Both the position numbers and the translations under genes were made by a program. Below the pieces are notes generated by a model. The model was not told the origin of the DNA, did not search any database, and saw only the letters and a program-made list of their open reading frames with translations. From Stratiolaelaps scimitus (lineage: Eukaryota > Arthropoda > Arachnida > Mesostigmata > Laelapidae), in assembly GCA_019614645.1 (NCBI GenBank), contig JABWDB010000001.1, positions 4,892,501 through 4,956,500 on the forward strand: 64,000 nucleotides of DNA, written 5' to 3'. Below, piece after piece: positions 48,997 to 58,247 of the stretch (position 1 is its first letter; each line of letters opens with the position of its first letter).

Positions 48997-49021
48997 TATA
49001 TATATATATATATATATATAT
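48997..49021. repeat. (TA)n microsatellite
   Basis: About twelve TA units. Confidence 0.9.
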
Positions 49022-49251
49022 TATACTTTAGCCACAACACTGAAACAATCCAAGCATTCGTAGCTATTTTACTCAAACGACGAACGACAAAGCCTTCGAG
49101 CGCTCTCCTGAACTTATCCTAATTGTCAGCTAATAGCAATGAAATCACTCAATTGTGTTATCATTGGAAATCTTCGAAATTCTGCCGCGCGCTGTTGGTG
49201 CAAACAAAAGGGTTCAAGAAAATCTCGTTTGGTCTTTGTTTAACCGCAAAG

Positions 49252-49257
49252 TTTATT
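49252..49257 (-). terminator. Poly(A) signal AATAAA of the 49.4-52.4 kb gene
   Basis: TTTATT on the plus strand gives AATAAA on the minus strand, 98 bases after the TAG stop at 49355. It is the first canonical signal downstream of the gene. Confidence 0.5.
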
Positions 49258-49354
49258 ATAGTGTTATATCACATAATAAATATTTGAGCATTGTCATACA
49301 GGAACGTGTACTGAAATATTCTAAGTCTTCTTATCATAAATCTATTTCTCCAGG

Positions 49355-52300
49355 CTAATTCACTCGTAGGCTAGACAACCTACATTGAAACCAACTCCGG
49401 ACGTCGCTGGTGACTCTTGGCGTGATATCTCGAAGCATGTTTCGAATGAGTCTCAGCGCTGGGGAGAGGTTTTCTTTGCGAAAATTGACGTAGATGTCGG
49501 TAACTGAAAAACACGGATGAATTTCTATTAGAAATGCTAAGCAACCTGTAGACGAGTGGACTGCTAGGGGTATTTTCCCATAGTAGAGTAGCTAGAATAC
49601 ATGCAAAGTAGTTAAGAAGCTAGCAGCTTCTTAGCTAGCAGTTTGTAGCTTGATTTCCCAGCTAGCAGTCTGTAGCTTGATATTATATATTTTCAGTTCT
49701 ACGTGTACCTATGTGACTACATTTTAACAAACCTTTACTGCCAACGATGATGATAGCGCCCCACGCGTTGATTACGAATTTGGCCGTTGAGCTGACAATG
49801 CATCGAGTGTTCGGGAACAGGCCACCCTGCTTCTTAGCTTTTTCCAAACATTCGCTCTGATCCGAATTCGCCTTTTCGGCACTGCGTTTTCATGTGTCGA
49901 CATAAACGTGAAACAGAATGCGCAAAAAGTCATTTTATATCGATAAACTGAGGTTTCATTGCACCGTGGCTGACAAATTTGTGAAATTGACTAATGCACA
50001 GTTAAATTAACTGACCTTCTCTTAAGGAAGGCTATGAGGGCATCACGTTCCCCACGAAGCCTTGAAATGGTCTGCTGGACCGAGCCCATTCTCAAGAGTT
50101 CGTCTTGAAGATTGCTAAGTTCCTCATCGATCTCATCCGCTACAAGAATGGCTGTTTTCAGTATACCATCTGGAATATTTATTCAAACATACAGTAATCA
50201 GGAATTATTTCTAGGGATTGTGGAGGGGTAATTTGGAATATTTAATATAATGCGAATCATAATAGACATATATAAATTCGTATCTACAAAACTATACCAT
50301 TTTGCAAGAGGTTTGCAGAATCCCTTCTAAAGAATATTGTCACCATTATGAATTTGACTCTATGAACCATATTTTGTTATAAAAAAAGAGGAACTAGCTC
50401 GTTTGATTGATGCTACGTGCATTTCAGCGTCAACAGGTTCGAAAGCTCAGGGAAAACGGGAAGGACGCGGGGATTCATCCTCCTTATCCTACTGGACGTT
50501 AAAAATGCGTTTAACACTGTTAAGTGGGGAGTGATCATGAGGGCGCTGGAGCGAAAGCGAGTATCCGACGGGATCCGATGGATTCTGTCCTCCTACCTGG
50601 GAGGGCGAGGTCTGGTCGTAGGGGGCCTGGAGCACGAGGTCACTGCCGGCGTCCCCCAGGGTTCGATTCTGGGGCCCGTACTCTGGAACCTTGCCTATGA
50701 CTGGGTTCTGCAAACCGATATGCCGGAGAGCGCTGAGCTCCTCGCCTACGCGGATGATCTGGTGGTGATGGTCACGGCGAGAACGGAGGACACCCTAGAG
50801 AGCACGGCCAATAAAGCCTTACGTAGGGCGGTACAGTGGATGGATTCCCACCATGTCCAGCTTGCACCTGCTAAGGCAGAGGCAGTGTACCTAACATTCA
50901 AGAAGAGGACGCGGTGGATCAACCTCCTGCTCGACGGTCACCCGATAGAAATCAGGCGGGAGGCGAAATGCCTCGGAGTCATTCTTGACCAAAGGCTAAG
51001 CGGCCTAGCGCACATCAGGTATGAAACAGCCATGGCACAGCGAGTATCCCTGAACCTGGCGCGCCTGATGCCTAGGGTGAGGGGAGTGTCGGAGGAGAAG
51101 AGGAGACTGCTGGCATCGGTAGCTGAATCTCTGGCCCTTTACGGTTTGCCAGTGTGGGTGAACCTGGCGCCCCGCACAGCGAAGAATAGGGGGATGCTGA
51201 GGTCGGCCCAACGGACGCTAGCAATCAGAGTGAGCCGGGCGTACCGGACTGTGTCGACCGACGTCCTCCTGGCCCTAGCCAGAATGCTGCCATGGGACCT
51301 GCTAGCTACTGAGAGAAGCCTCAGGCTCCCGGCTAGGAATTTCGATCCGACCATGGCCCGGAGGATCACCCTCAACGCCTGGCAGCGAGAGCCCAGGTTA
51401 CTTCGGGAGTGACGAAGGGATGTTGGACCTAAAAGTCTGATACCAGACCTCAAGGCGTGGTTAGAGTGCAACATGGGTGAGCTCACGTATGAAGCGACGC
51501 AGGTGCTGACGAGCCACGGGCAGTTCCAGACCTACATGGCTAAGATCGGAAAGACTCAGGTGGACATATGCGTGCTGTGCGACGCGGGCGAGGTGGACGA
51601 CGTTGAGCACACGGTGACCCAATGTGTGTCACTAGCTGCAGCCAGGCAGGTGGACTCGAGGGAGGTTGTGGGGAAATCAGTCAGAGAGCTTGTGGCCCAT
51701 ATGGCCAAATCGAGGGAAGCCTGGGCGGAGGTCGTCGACTGGATGGGGGGGACAGAAGGGGCCGAGCGAGCCACCAAAGCCCCTCCCTTCGGGGGTCTCG
51801 GAGGCCCGCTCCACCGTTAGCTACACCGGCTTCCCCCGCGCATTCCCGCTTAGGTGGGCCGGGGATGAGTGGACCGAGCAGCCGCTACCCCTTGGGTAGA
51901 TTGGCCGGCCTGTTACGGGGGCCTCCTCCTTCACCAGTTTCTCCCCGCGCATTCCCGCTACAGGCCGAGGATTAGGTGACCGAGCGTTCCCGGGCAGGAC
52001 TCCAACACGGAAGCCACAGTAGCCATAGGAGACTAAGGCACCCGGCTATAGAACACTTAGAACACGCCGACTCTGGGGAAGAGATACACTCTCAGCAGGG
52101 GATGGTTTTAGCAGACAGAGGCGTTTTGTCATCCACGTCAACCCTGCACTGGATCGGCCCACTTTCATGGAGATTCGATTGTGTCTGGTGGTGTCCGTGC
52201 GTTTGAAGAAAATTTCCTCCCCTCAAAAAGAAAAAAGATCCGAAACGCGGAGGGAGAGAGAATACTTAGTGAAGCCTTACCTGAAGCCTTACTAAAAACA

Positions 52301-52377
52301 TAGCAGACTCGATTTTGGCTGAGGTCGTCGGCGTAGGCCAACGCAACGACCGCGATGAGAATGAGGAGTTGACGCAT
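49355..52377 (-). CDS. Predicted secreted protein, 182 residues, four exons
   Basis: Exons are 52377-52281, 50169-50016, 49881-49733 and 49503-49355. All borders are GT-AG (donors CAG|GTAAGG, AAG|GTCAGT, AAG|GTTTGT; acceptors ATTCCAG, AACGCAG, TTTTTCAG) and all three phases agree. The ATG at 52377-52375 begins MRQLLILIAVVALAYADDLS, a signal peptide with a likely cut after AYA (residue 16). The mature part has four cysteines (25, 95, 111, 174), a charged, probably helical segment at 34-83 (ADEIDEELSNLQDELLRMGS), a hydrophobic patch near 118-131 (FVINAWGAIIIVG) and a basic C-terminal helix region. The last exon stops at TAG 49357-49355. Intron 1 holds an antisense R1-clade retrotransposon. Intron 3 holds a 27-base tandem repeat. 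Exon 1 ends in two possible donors 12 bases apart. No family is recognised; secretion is inferred from the N-terminus only. Confidence 0.82.
49633..49685. repeat. 27-base tandem repeat in intron 3
   Basis: Two units begin AGCTAGCAGT and share GTAGCTTGAT. The first is preceded by the related palindromic string AGAAGCTAGCAGCTTCT. It lies wholly inside the third intron of the 182-residue gene. Confidence 0.75.
50417..51820 (+). pseudogene. R1-clade reverse transcriptase, frameshifted (copy 2)
   Basis: The RT motifs in order are LLDVKNAFNTVKWGVIM, AGVPQGSILGPVLWNLAYDW, LAYADDLVVMVTA (catalytic YADD near residue 111 of the open frame), LAPAKAEAVYL and CLGVILDQRLSGLAHI. The thumb follows (ALYGLPVWVNLAPRTAKN, QRTLAIRVSRAYRTVSTDV). 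After WQRE at about 51390 the frame is lost: four bases present in copy 3 (TGGG) are missing, and an extra C at about 51430 brings the frame back. The segment MGELTYEATQVLTSHGQFQT then leads to the CX2CX9HX4C knuckle (CVLC...H...C) at about 51570-51630. A further gap of about 40 bases follows DWMGG, relative to copy 3. The listed start is in the truncated 5' edge and is not a real start. Confidence 0.87.
50417..52228 (+). mobile_element. R1-clade non-LTR retrotransposon, 5'-truncated (copy 2)
   Basis: The longest R1-clade copy here. It starts inside the RT domain (about 50430-50460) and runs to the A-rich end CTCAAAAAG at about 52228. It carries the RT palm and thumb, a C-terminal zinc-knuckle region, and a GC-rich 3' UTR in which the string CCCGCGCATTCCCGCT occurs twice (about 51835 and 51945). 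It lies antisense within the first intron of the 182-residue secreted-protein gene and takes up about 1.8 kb of the 2.1-kb intron. The ORF is broken (see 50417-51820), so it is non-autonomous. I could not identify a target-site duplication. Confidence 0.9.
52269..52292 (-). promoter_or_regulatory. Tandem alternative 5' splice sites of exon 1
   Basis: On the minus strand the 12-base unit GTAAGGCTTCAG is followed by GTAAGGCTTCAC. Each unit starts with GTAAGG, so exon 1 can end either before the first or before the second. Both give the same intron phase, and the products differ by four residues (SKAS). The downstream site (CAG|GTAAGG) is closer to consensus than the upstream one (TTA|GTAAGG). 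Confidence 0.6.
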
Positions 52378-52486
52378 CTTCAATCGGCAAGAATGGGTTA
52401 GCAACGATTTCAATCAGCAATGATTTAGCTCCACTCAGTTTGGGGGCGATCGATTCAACTGCTTGCTGGCAATCTCACGTAGCTTG

Positions 52487-52495
52487 TTATATATA
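52487..52495 (-). promoter_or_regulatory. TATA box of the 182-residue secreted-protein gene
   Basis: TATATATAA on the minus strand. A CAGTT string with its A at 52460 lies at the right distance (about 30 bases) to be the initiator, giving a 5' UTR of about 83 bases before the ATG at 52377. Confidence 0.5.
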
Positions 52496-52541
52496 GGCCT
52501 TGAATATCGGCTTCTCCTATAACAAGACACAAGTCGAATTA

Positions 52542-52792
52542 TTACGCAGAACATATGTCAAATCCGAGACATCCTGCTAAAAAGCGGACGCTGTGAATCA
52601 CCATCCTGTCGTCTAAAGCTACTTTCCCTGCTGATATTGCCTTTCCGATAGGGGATGTAAGGAGACGAACAGCCCGCCGACCAATTGAGTCTGTGATACC
52701 ATTCGCCAGAAGAGAATATAGTCGATACGCCCTCGCTTGCCAGCTGCTAGTGGTATGGACACCGCCTCCTCGCAAGATTCGTTCACTTAAGC
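52542..52792 (-). CDS. Last exon of an upstream minus-strand gene
   Basis: A textbook acceptor (AAATTTTTTTGCAG) precedes an exon of 251 bases that starts in phase needing one base from the previous exon and ends at TAA. It encodes 82 residues: LSERILRGGGVHTTSSWQAR, then AYRLYSLLANGITDSIGRRA and a hydrophobic/basic C-terminal part ending GFDICSA. Codon use looks coding and there is no stop until the end. Earlier exons must lie beyond 52800, and a Tc1 copy (52874-54164) would then sit in the preceding intron. I could not find the partner exon with confidence. The stop is only 47 bases from the TATA box of the next gene, and no AATAAA lies in between. The family is not recognised. Confidence 0.6.
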
Positions 52793-52873
52793 CTGCAAAA
52801 AAATTTGCAGAGATGGCAAAATAATTTTGCCTGCTACAATAAAGTATGCAAAATGCATACAAATATATATGCA

Positions 52874-54164
52874 AAATGATAACGCACCCTCAGTTATGGA
52901 GTGTTCTCGCTGAAGTAATCCAGTTTGTGTTGACCATTCAAGCTGTACTGTAGTCATGGGACATGCTTCGAGCCTTACAGAGAAAGCAGTTATTACTACT
53001 ATACACCGGGCAGGAAAGACCCAGGCTGCAATTGCCAGAGAAATTGGCAGAAGTCGTCGCGTGGTGCAAAATTATTTACGCAGTCCGTCGACGTATGGTA
53101 CTAATTAGTCTAAAGGACGTCCACGAAAGATCAGCCAGCGAACTGCTATGCACATCTGTCGATTGGCCTCGAATTCGACCATAAGTTCTGAAGTAATCAG
53201 ACAAAAGATAAACTTTCAGGTTCATAGATAAACAGTTTTAAGGATAATGAAGCGTTATCCGCATATTATACGGGCGCAAATGAAAACAAGACCGCGTCTT
53301 CAACAGCGCCACAAAGGGTATCTTGTGGGTGCACATCTATCTAAGAAGTTTTGTGTTGTTTAAGATCATCTTCAGTGACGAGAAGAAGTTCAATTTGGAG
53401 GAGCCAGATGGATTTAACGGTTATTGGCATGATGTACTTAAAGAGCCGCGGTACTTCTCAAAGCGCAACTTCGGTCGAGGCACCGTCATGGGTTAAGCAG
53501 CTTTCACCTCTCTTGGCAGACTCCCATTCGCTGTTATCTCATCTCGAGTAAACCGTTTATGACCAGATTTCATCAACTGCTAATTGGTTTCCAGCAAGAG
53601 AACGCTTCAATTCACCTCAGCGTTAGTACACGTGCACGGTTAGCACAACATGACATGAAACCCTAGAGTGGCCAGCATGTTTTCCTAATCTCAACCCAAT
53701 GGAGAACCTCTGAGCATTCTTGTCCGAAGAGTATATGCGTCGAATCAACAGTCTACATCCGTGGAAGCACTAAAAGAGGCGTTGTTGGAGGCCTGGAGAG
53801 GTGTCAGCGACCAGATCCTGCTAAATCTCGTTGATAGTATGCCAGACCGAGCCTTTGGCGTTATAATTAGGGCGGGGCCACACGGTACTGATTAGCACGA
53901 GAAAACGAGAATTAATTCAACGAGAACACTCGATAACTGAGGTGTGTTATTATATATATATTAGGTGTGTTATTATTTTGCACAACCGAAATATGACACA
54001 TTTTATGGTAGCAGGCTGCATGAGACGTCATATGCGTTGTTCTTTGTGGTGTGTATGTTATTTGACACGTACCCTAATCTGATACAAAATAAATGCCTCA
54101 AATGTGTATTCTTTGTAACGACTTGTTGAAATATAGGGGTGCGTTAAGTTTAGGCACACCACTG
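52874..54164 (+). mobile_element. Tc1-like DNA transposon, left end missing (copy B)
   Basis: Sequence matches copy A (19656-20992) from AAAATGATAACGCACCCTCA onward. The left inverted repeat outside that point is absent; the right one, ending CCACTG followed by TA at 54164, is present. B keeps about 250 bases of the catalytic domain that A has lost, while A keeps about 170 bases at the left end that B has lost. It also differs from A by small gaps near 53320 and 53550. It is dead for lack of one end and because of stops in the transposase. Confidence 0.87.
52955..53890 (+). pseudogene. Tc1-type transposase pseudogene (copy B)
   Basis: It starts MGHASSLTEKAVITTIHRAG and reads through the HTH (AAIAREIGRSRRVVQNYLRS) to an in-frame TAG after STYGTN. 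Further blocks are KGRPRKISQRTAMHICRLAS, the catalytic-domain start FSDEKKFNLEEPDGFNGYWH (first catalytic Asp intact), EPRYFSKRNFGRGTVMG then a TAA. After a gap come residues matching the SQPNGEPL/NPMENL region and EALKEALLEAWRGVSDQILL. Stops and frameshifts rule out function. Confidence 0.83.
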
Positions 54165-55170
54165 TATAACGAAAGATTAACTATTCGTAAGCACGTACTT
54201 TAGAACAACAACAGTTGGAATGAAACAGCTCTGGCACCCCAATGTTGGCGCCGAATACTTTCAATAATGATTGGGAATTATTTTACTGACACGCAAGTTA
54301 TTTATATTGACGTTTCGAGCTAACCGGAGGACACCCAGGTATTATTAGCTTCACCAAAACGGGTGGCCGTATAATATAATAATTTGCATAAATGAGGTGT
54401 TCCTTTTTAATTTAACGCGCTTACTCTCTTGCGCCGCTCGATATCTTCCATTATCTGATCTCGAATGCTACTTCAGTTATTGTCTGTCTCCTTTTAACGT
54501 TCTCCTCAAGGAAGATGCTAACAAATATTTACATCCATTGGCTATAGAGAGCTTAAAACAGCAAGCAACTGCACTGGAAACTAAACATTCTACATATGTA
54601 GCAACCTAAGACATGGTACCTTTTCGCTAAGACTCCACATTCGTTTGGTCACGGGCAGTGAGCCTTTCAGCCTCATATCCAATGTGAACTATTAGCCTTA
54701 CGATGTAGGGGCAGCTGATGATGGACGTATGACAACCTCAATTTGGAGCACTCGTCTCGCATGGGCTTGTTTTGTTGTTTGCTTGATTTCAAATGGTGTC
54801 GAGAACCACGAAACGCAAGCCAAACAGGACGGCATTCTTTCACCACCTAAAGTAAAGTTTCCGCGGTGACCCATAGCCAACGTTTAAGGTCCGAATAGCC
54901 CAATAGAGCACTAAAATAGCCGGAGTAGAAAAACGATGACACATGTCTGGCTTAAGATCTCACTTAAGAACGACGGCATCTAGAAACGAATTCTGTCATG
55001 AACCGGTCATATCATCGTAGCCACGAATAGGTAAATTTTGCTTAAATTGTTGGCCATGCTCTCTCTCTCTCTGGATTTGTTCTAAGCCAGTTCGTGTATC
55101 GATCAACCAAAGATATATCATACCATATTTCCATAGGATTGAACGAGAAGCGAGAAGGTCAATCGACTCT

Positions 55171-55356
55171 GTGTTTCTGAAGCCCATCGAAGTCTCCGTT
55201 CAAGGGAACATGATGTCGGCCTGCCCGACCGGCCAGCCCTGTAAGCCAAGAATCTCTCGAAGCGTTCCTGACGTCTGTCCGGATGTAATTGATCAAGGGT
55301 GTAGTTGCTCTGGGGCTCAGATTCTCATCAGGAACTGGTCGCTTGCATGGAAATAA
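55171..55356 (+). CDS. Possible Cys-rich secreted-peptide exon (weak)
   Basis: The open frame contains five cysteines spaced CPTGQPC, CPDVIDQGCSC, with GC-leaning codons on this strand. Acceptor candidates (TTTCTGAAG, CCGTTCAAG) are mediocre and the frame closes at TAA soon after. It recalls small disulfide-rich domains but matches none that I can name. Confidence 0.25.
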   Translation: MFLKPIEVSVQGNMMSACPTGQPCKPRISRSVPDVCPDVIDQGCSCSGAQILIRNWSLAWK

Positions 55357-55822
55357 AAAACATGTCGATTCTACGAACTGTGAGCATCGCGGCAGCCACC
55401 GTATGCCGATCACCGCTGATATCGTAGGGATCTAGGTATCTCAGTTCCCGGACCTGACAAAAGCCGCTGCCTGTAATCGATATATTGGACCATTCTAGAC
55501 TGTCCCTTATTTAAAAGAGCGGCTACACGCGATGTCAACAACAGAGCCGTTCCAATGCTCGACTATTTTTAATATTATATATGCATAGACGAAAGTTGAG
55601 CACGGATTGGACATGGAGTGCACTCGTGCCCAAGGGTTCACAGATAAACAGCTGTGTTGTTATTATATTGTTACTTCACCAGATTTCCGTATTGTCTTTA
55701 ATGCAGGCACAAGAGGCGGTCACACACACACACACACAGAACATGGTATTACCCGAATTTCTCAAGAATTGTTATATTTTTATCGAACCTGATAAATCCT
55801 TTGGATGCGCCAATTGTGCATT

Positions 55823-55844
55823 ATGTTTCCACTAGTGGAAACAT
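55823..55844. repeat. Perfect 22-base palindrome
   Basis: ATGTTTCCACT followed directly by its reverse complement, centred on CTAG. Confidence 0.9.
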
Positions 55845-56553
55845 CACTATACTGAATGCATATTTGTACATAAGTAGACGCGACCTCGGGTTTGTTCAGG
55901 GACGACAAGATTAGCTGTTCATGCATCTGCGACACAGACACTGATCCCCCATGTTGTAATAATAAACTATCAATTGACCATAACTTTTGTCGTATCCAAC
56001 AAATGTATTTGAACTGTCATACAATTTAATGCATTTTAATATATTTGTCGATCAAGTAGAAAGTTCCGGTCTAGAAACAGTGGGAATGTATCTGCGAAAA
56101 CAGCGATTTTGCCAATATCTGGCTTTTGCTTTATTTAAACACAAATCGCCACGTGTTTTTTTAGCTGGCAGCTCGTTATCGAATTTATAGCAGAATCTAA
56201 GGCAGCTGTTGATTCGATGTGCGCATGAGCTGAAAACGGCATATAGTAGAGGTTGCCGACCCGCACTGAGCGCCGTTTTTAGAAAGTCCGAATTCAGCTA
56301 CGGTACAGCTGGCTGAAGGATTGAAACACAGGCGTTTCAACGATCAGCGAGGCGACATAGATCGTTGAATTCACCTGGCTTTTCTCTTTGTGAGCTTATC
56401 ATCAGGGACGTTCTTTTTTTTTAGATGTTCAAGCTTATCATCAATGACTTTGCTGACTGCAATACGGTTTTGCACATGGTTCTGGTCGCTAACGAGTCCG
56501 TCGAATGCGGATAGTGAATCGTTCTGTTCTGTCAATATTGATCTATGTGGCAG

Positions 56554-56672
56554 ATGACGAGGTGAAACGTCGATACTTAGCCTGCTGCCGTGGTTTCCGT
56601 GTCAGTATTCCGGGGCTCCATTTTGGTGCTCGACACGTTATCACTGGTTTGACGCAACACGCGCTCGCACAG
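56554..56672 (+). CDS. Candidate internal exon, plus strand
   Basis: A good acceptor (CTATGTGGCAG) and a good donor (CACAG|GTAGGC) bound 119 bases. With two bases in the first split codon, they read DEVKRRYLACCRGFRVSIPG then LHFGARHVITGLTQHALAQ without a stop. The other two frames are closed or shifted. No partner exon was found; the next 2 kb downstream are transposons. No family is recognised. Confidence 0.35.
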
Positions 56673-56902
56673 GTAGGCCACACGTAGGGTAGCCAAAACA
56701 ATATTTATTTTTTTGCTCGGAATTGCTTGAATTTACTGCTGGCTCGGAAAGAAAAAGGGATTTCATCCAACTTCGCGCCGAGTTGGATGTTTTGCGGCTG
56801 ATCCCCGGCTGATCGGTCGTTTGACGCGACGTCGGCTATGATCAGTGTGCCGATACTTGTTAGGTTCTCTCCCCCCAGAGGGGTCAAGTTCAAAAACAAT
56901 AT

Positions 56903-56934
56903 CCCTCTCTCTCTCCGTCTCTCTCTCTCTCTCT
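56903..56934. repeat. (CT)n microsatellite
   Basis: CT units with one CCGT interruption. Confidence 0.9.
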
Positions 56935-57005
56935 ACGATGTTCATCTCATCCCCACCCTATGCGTTATTATAGTACAGTAAGATATTATTAGGCTGTCCC
57001 CTTCA

Positions 57006-58104
57006 GGATGCTGAGGTCGGCCCAACGGACGCTGGCAATCAGGGTGAGCCGGGCGTACCGGACTGTGTCGACTGACGTCCTCCTGGCCCTAGCCAGAATG
57101 TTGCCATGGGACCTGCTAGCTACTGAGAGAAGCCTCAGGCTCCCGGCTGGGAATCTCCACCCGACCATGGCCCGGAGGGCCACCCTCGACACCTGGCAGC
57201 GAGAGTGGGCCCAGGTTACTCCGGAAGTGACGAAGGGGTGTTGGACTAAAAGCCTGATACCAGACCTCAGGGTGTGGCTAGAGAGTAACATGGGTGAGCT
57301 CACGTACGAAGCGACGCAGGTGCTGACGGGCCACGGGCAGTTCCAGACCTACATGGCCAAGATCGGAAAGACCCAGGTGGACATATGCGTGCTGTGTGAC
57401 CCGGGCGAGGTGGACGACGTCGAGCACACAGTGACCCACTGTGTGTCACTAGCGGCAGCCAGGCAGGGGGGCTCGAGGGAGGTTGCGGGGAAATCAGTCC
57501 GAGAGCTCGTGGCCCATATGGTCAAATCGAGGGAAGCCTGGGCGGAGGTCGTAGACTGGATGGGGGGGATCATCAGGCTAAAGGAGAGTAAGGAGAGACA
57601 CAGAAGGGCCCGAGTGAGCCACCAAAGCCCCTCCCCCCGGGGGGTCTCGGAGGCCCGCTCCACCGTTAGCTAGACCGGCTTCCCCCGCGCATTCCCGCTC
57701 AGGGCCGGGGACAGGTGGACCGAGCAGCCGGTACCTCTTGGGTAGATTGGCAGGCCTGTTACGGGGGCCTCCTCCTTCACCAGTCTCTCCCCGCGCATTC
57801 CCGCTACGGGCCGGGGATTAGGTGACCGAGCGTTCCCGTGCGGGACCCCAACACGGAAGTCATAGGAGACTAAGGCACCCGGCTATAGAACACTAGCCGG
57901 AGCAGTACACACCTTCCCCAGAGATCGAAGTAATGCCAAGCGTGCCGACTCTGGGGAAGAGATACACTCTCAGCAGAGGATGGTTTTAGCAGGCAGAGGC
58001 GTTTTGTCATCCACGTCAACCCTGCACTGGATCGGCCCACTTTCATGGAGATTGGAATGTCTCCGGTAGTGACCGTGCGTTTGAAGAAAATTTCCTCCTC
58101 TAAA
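57006..58104 (+). mobile_element. R1-clade non-LTR retrotransposon, 5'-truncated (copy 3)
   Basis: It begins at GGATGCTGAGGTCGGCCCAA, in the thumb of the RT, and runs to CTCTAAA at 58104. It is flanked on both sides by AGGCTGTCCCCTTCA (56991-57005 and 58105-58119), a 15-base target-site duplication of mariner sequence. The frame 57008-57673 is open from the thumb through the CX2CX9HX4C knuckle (CVLC...H...C) to the C-terminal TAG. It lacks the indels that break copy 2, so it shows the original frame of this region. The 3' UTR has the duplicated CCCGCGCATTCCCGCT string. Confidence 0.93.
57008..57673 (+). pseudogene. C-terminal part of R1-clade ORF2 (copy 3)
   Basis: 221 open codons read MLRSAQRTLAIRVSRAYRTV, STDVLLALARMLPWDLLATE, then QVTPEVTKGCWTKSLIPDLR, MGELTYEATQVLTGHGQFQT and the zinc knuckle at residues about 128-146. 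The polymerase active site is absent because of 5' truncation, so it is counted as a pseudogene although the frame is unbroken. Confidence 0.85.
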
Positions 58105-58247
58105 AGGCTGTCCCCTTCAAACTGTCGCGCCTTTCGAATGGCGGACAATCCGAACTACGCGATACAATGCGTTGATTTTTGGAGTGGGCACGCGGCAGGA
58201 ACGTGGCTTCCTTTCGAACACTAAGTGGTTTCGATACGATCAGAAAG

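Larger units (their letters stand above)
54170..56550. other. Spacer with weak exon candidates
   Basis: A plus-strand frame at 55171-55356 encodes a Cys-rich stretch (ACPTGQPCKPRISRSVPDVC, then CPDVIDQGCSCSG), but its splice borders are poor. The frame 54397-54609 is AT-rich and unsupported. A perfect 22-base palindrome lies at 55823-55844 and a (CA)n tract at 55722-55737. Confidence 0.35.

Noticed and set aside
51556..51777. Minus-strand ORF over the R1-clade zinc-knuckle region
   Set aside because: It is the complement of a recognised retrotransposon coding region. The same shadow frame recurs in copy 3 at 57349-57663.
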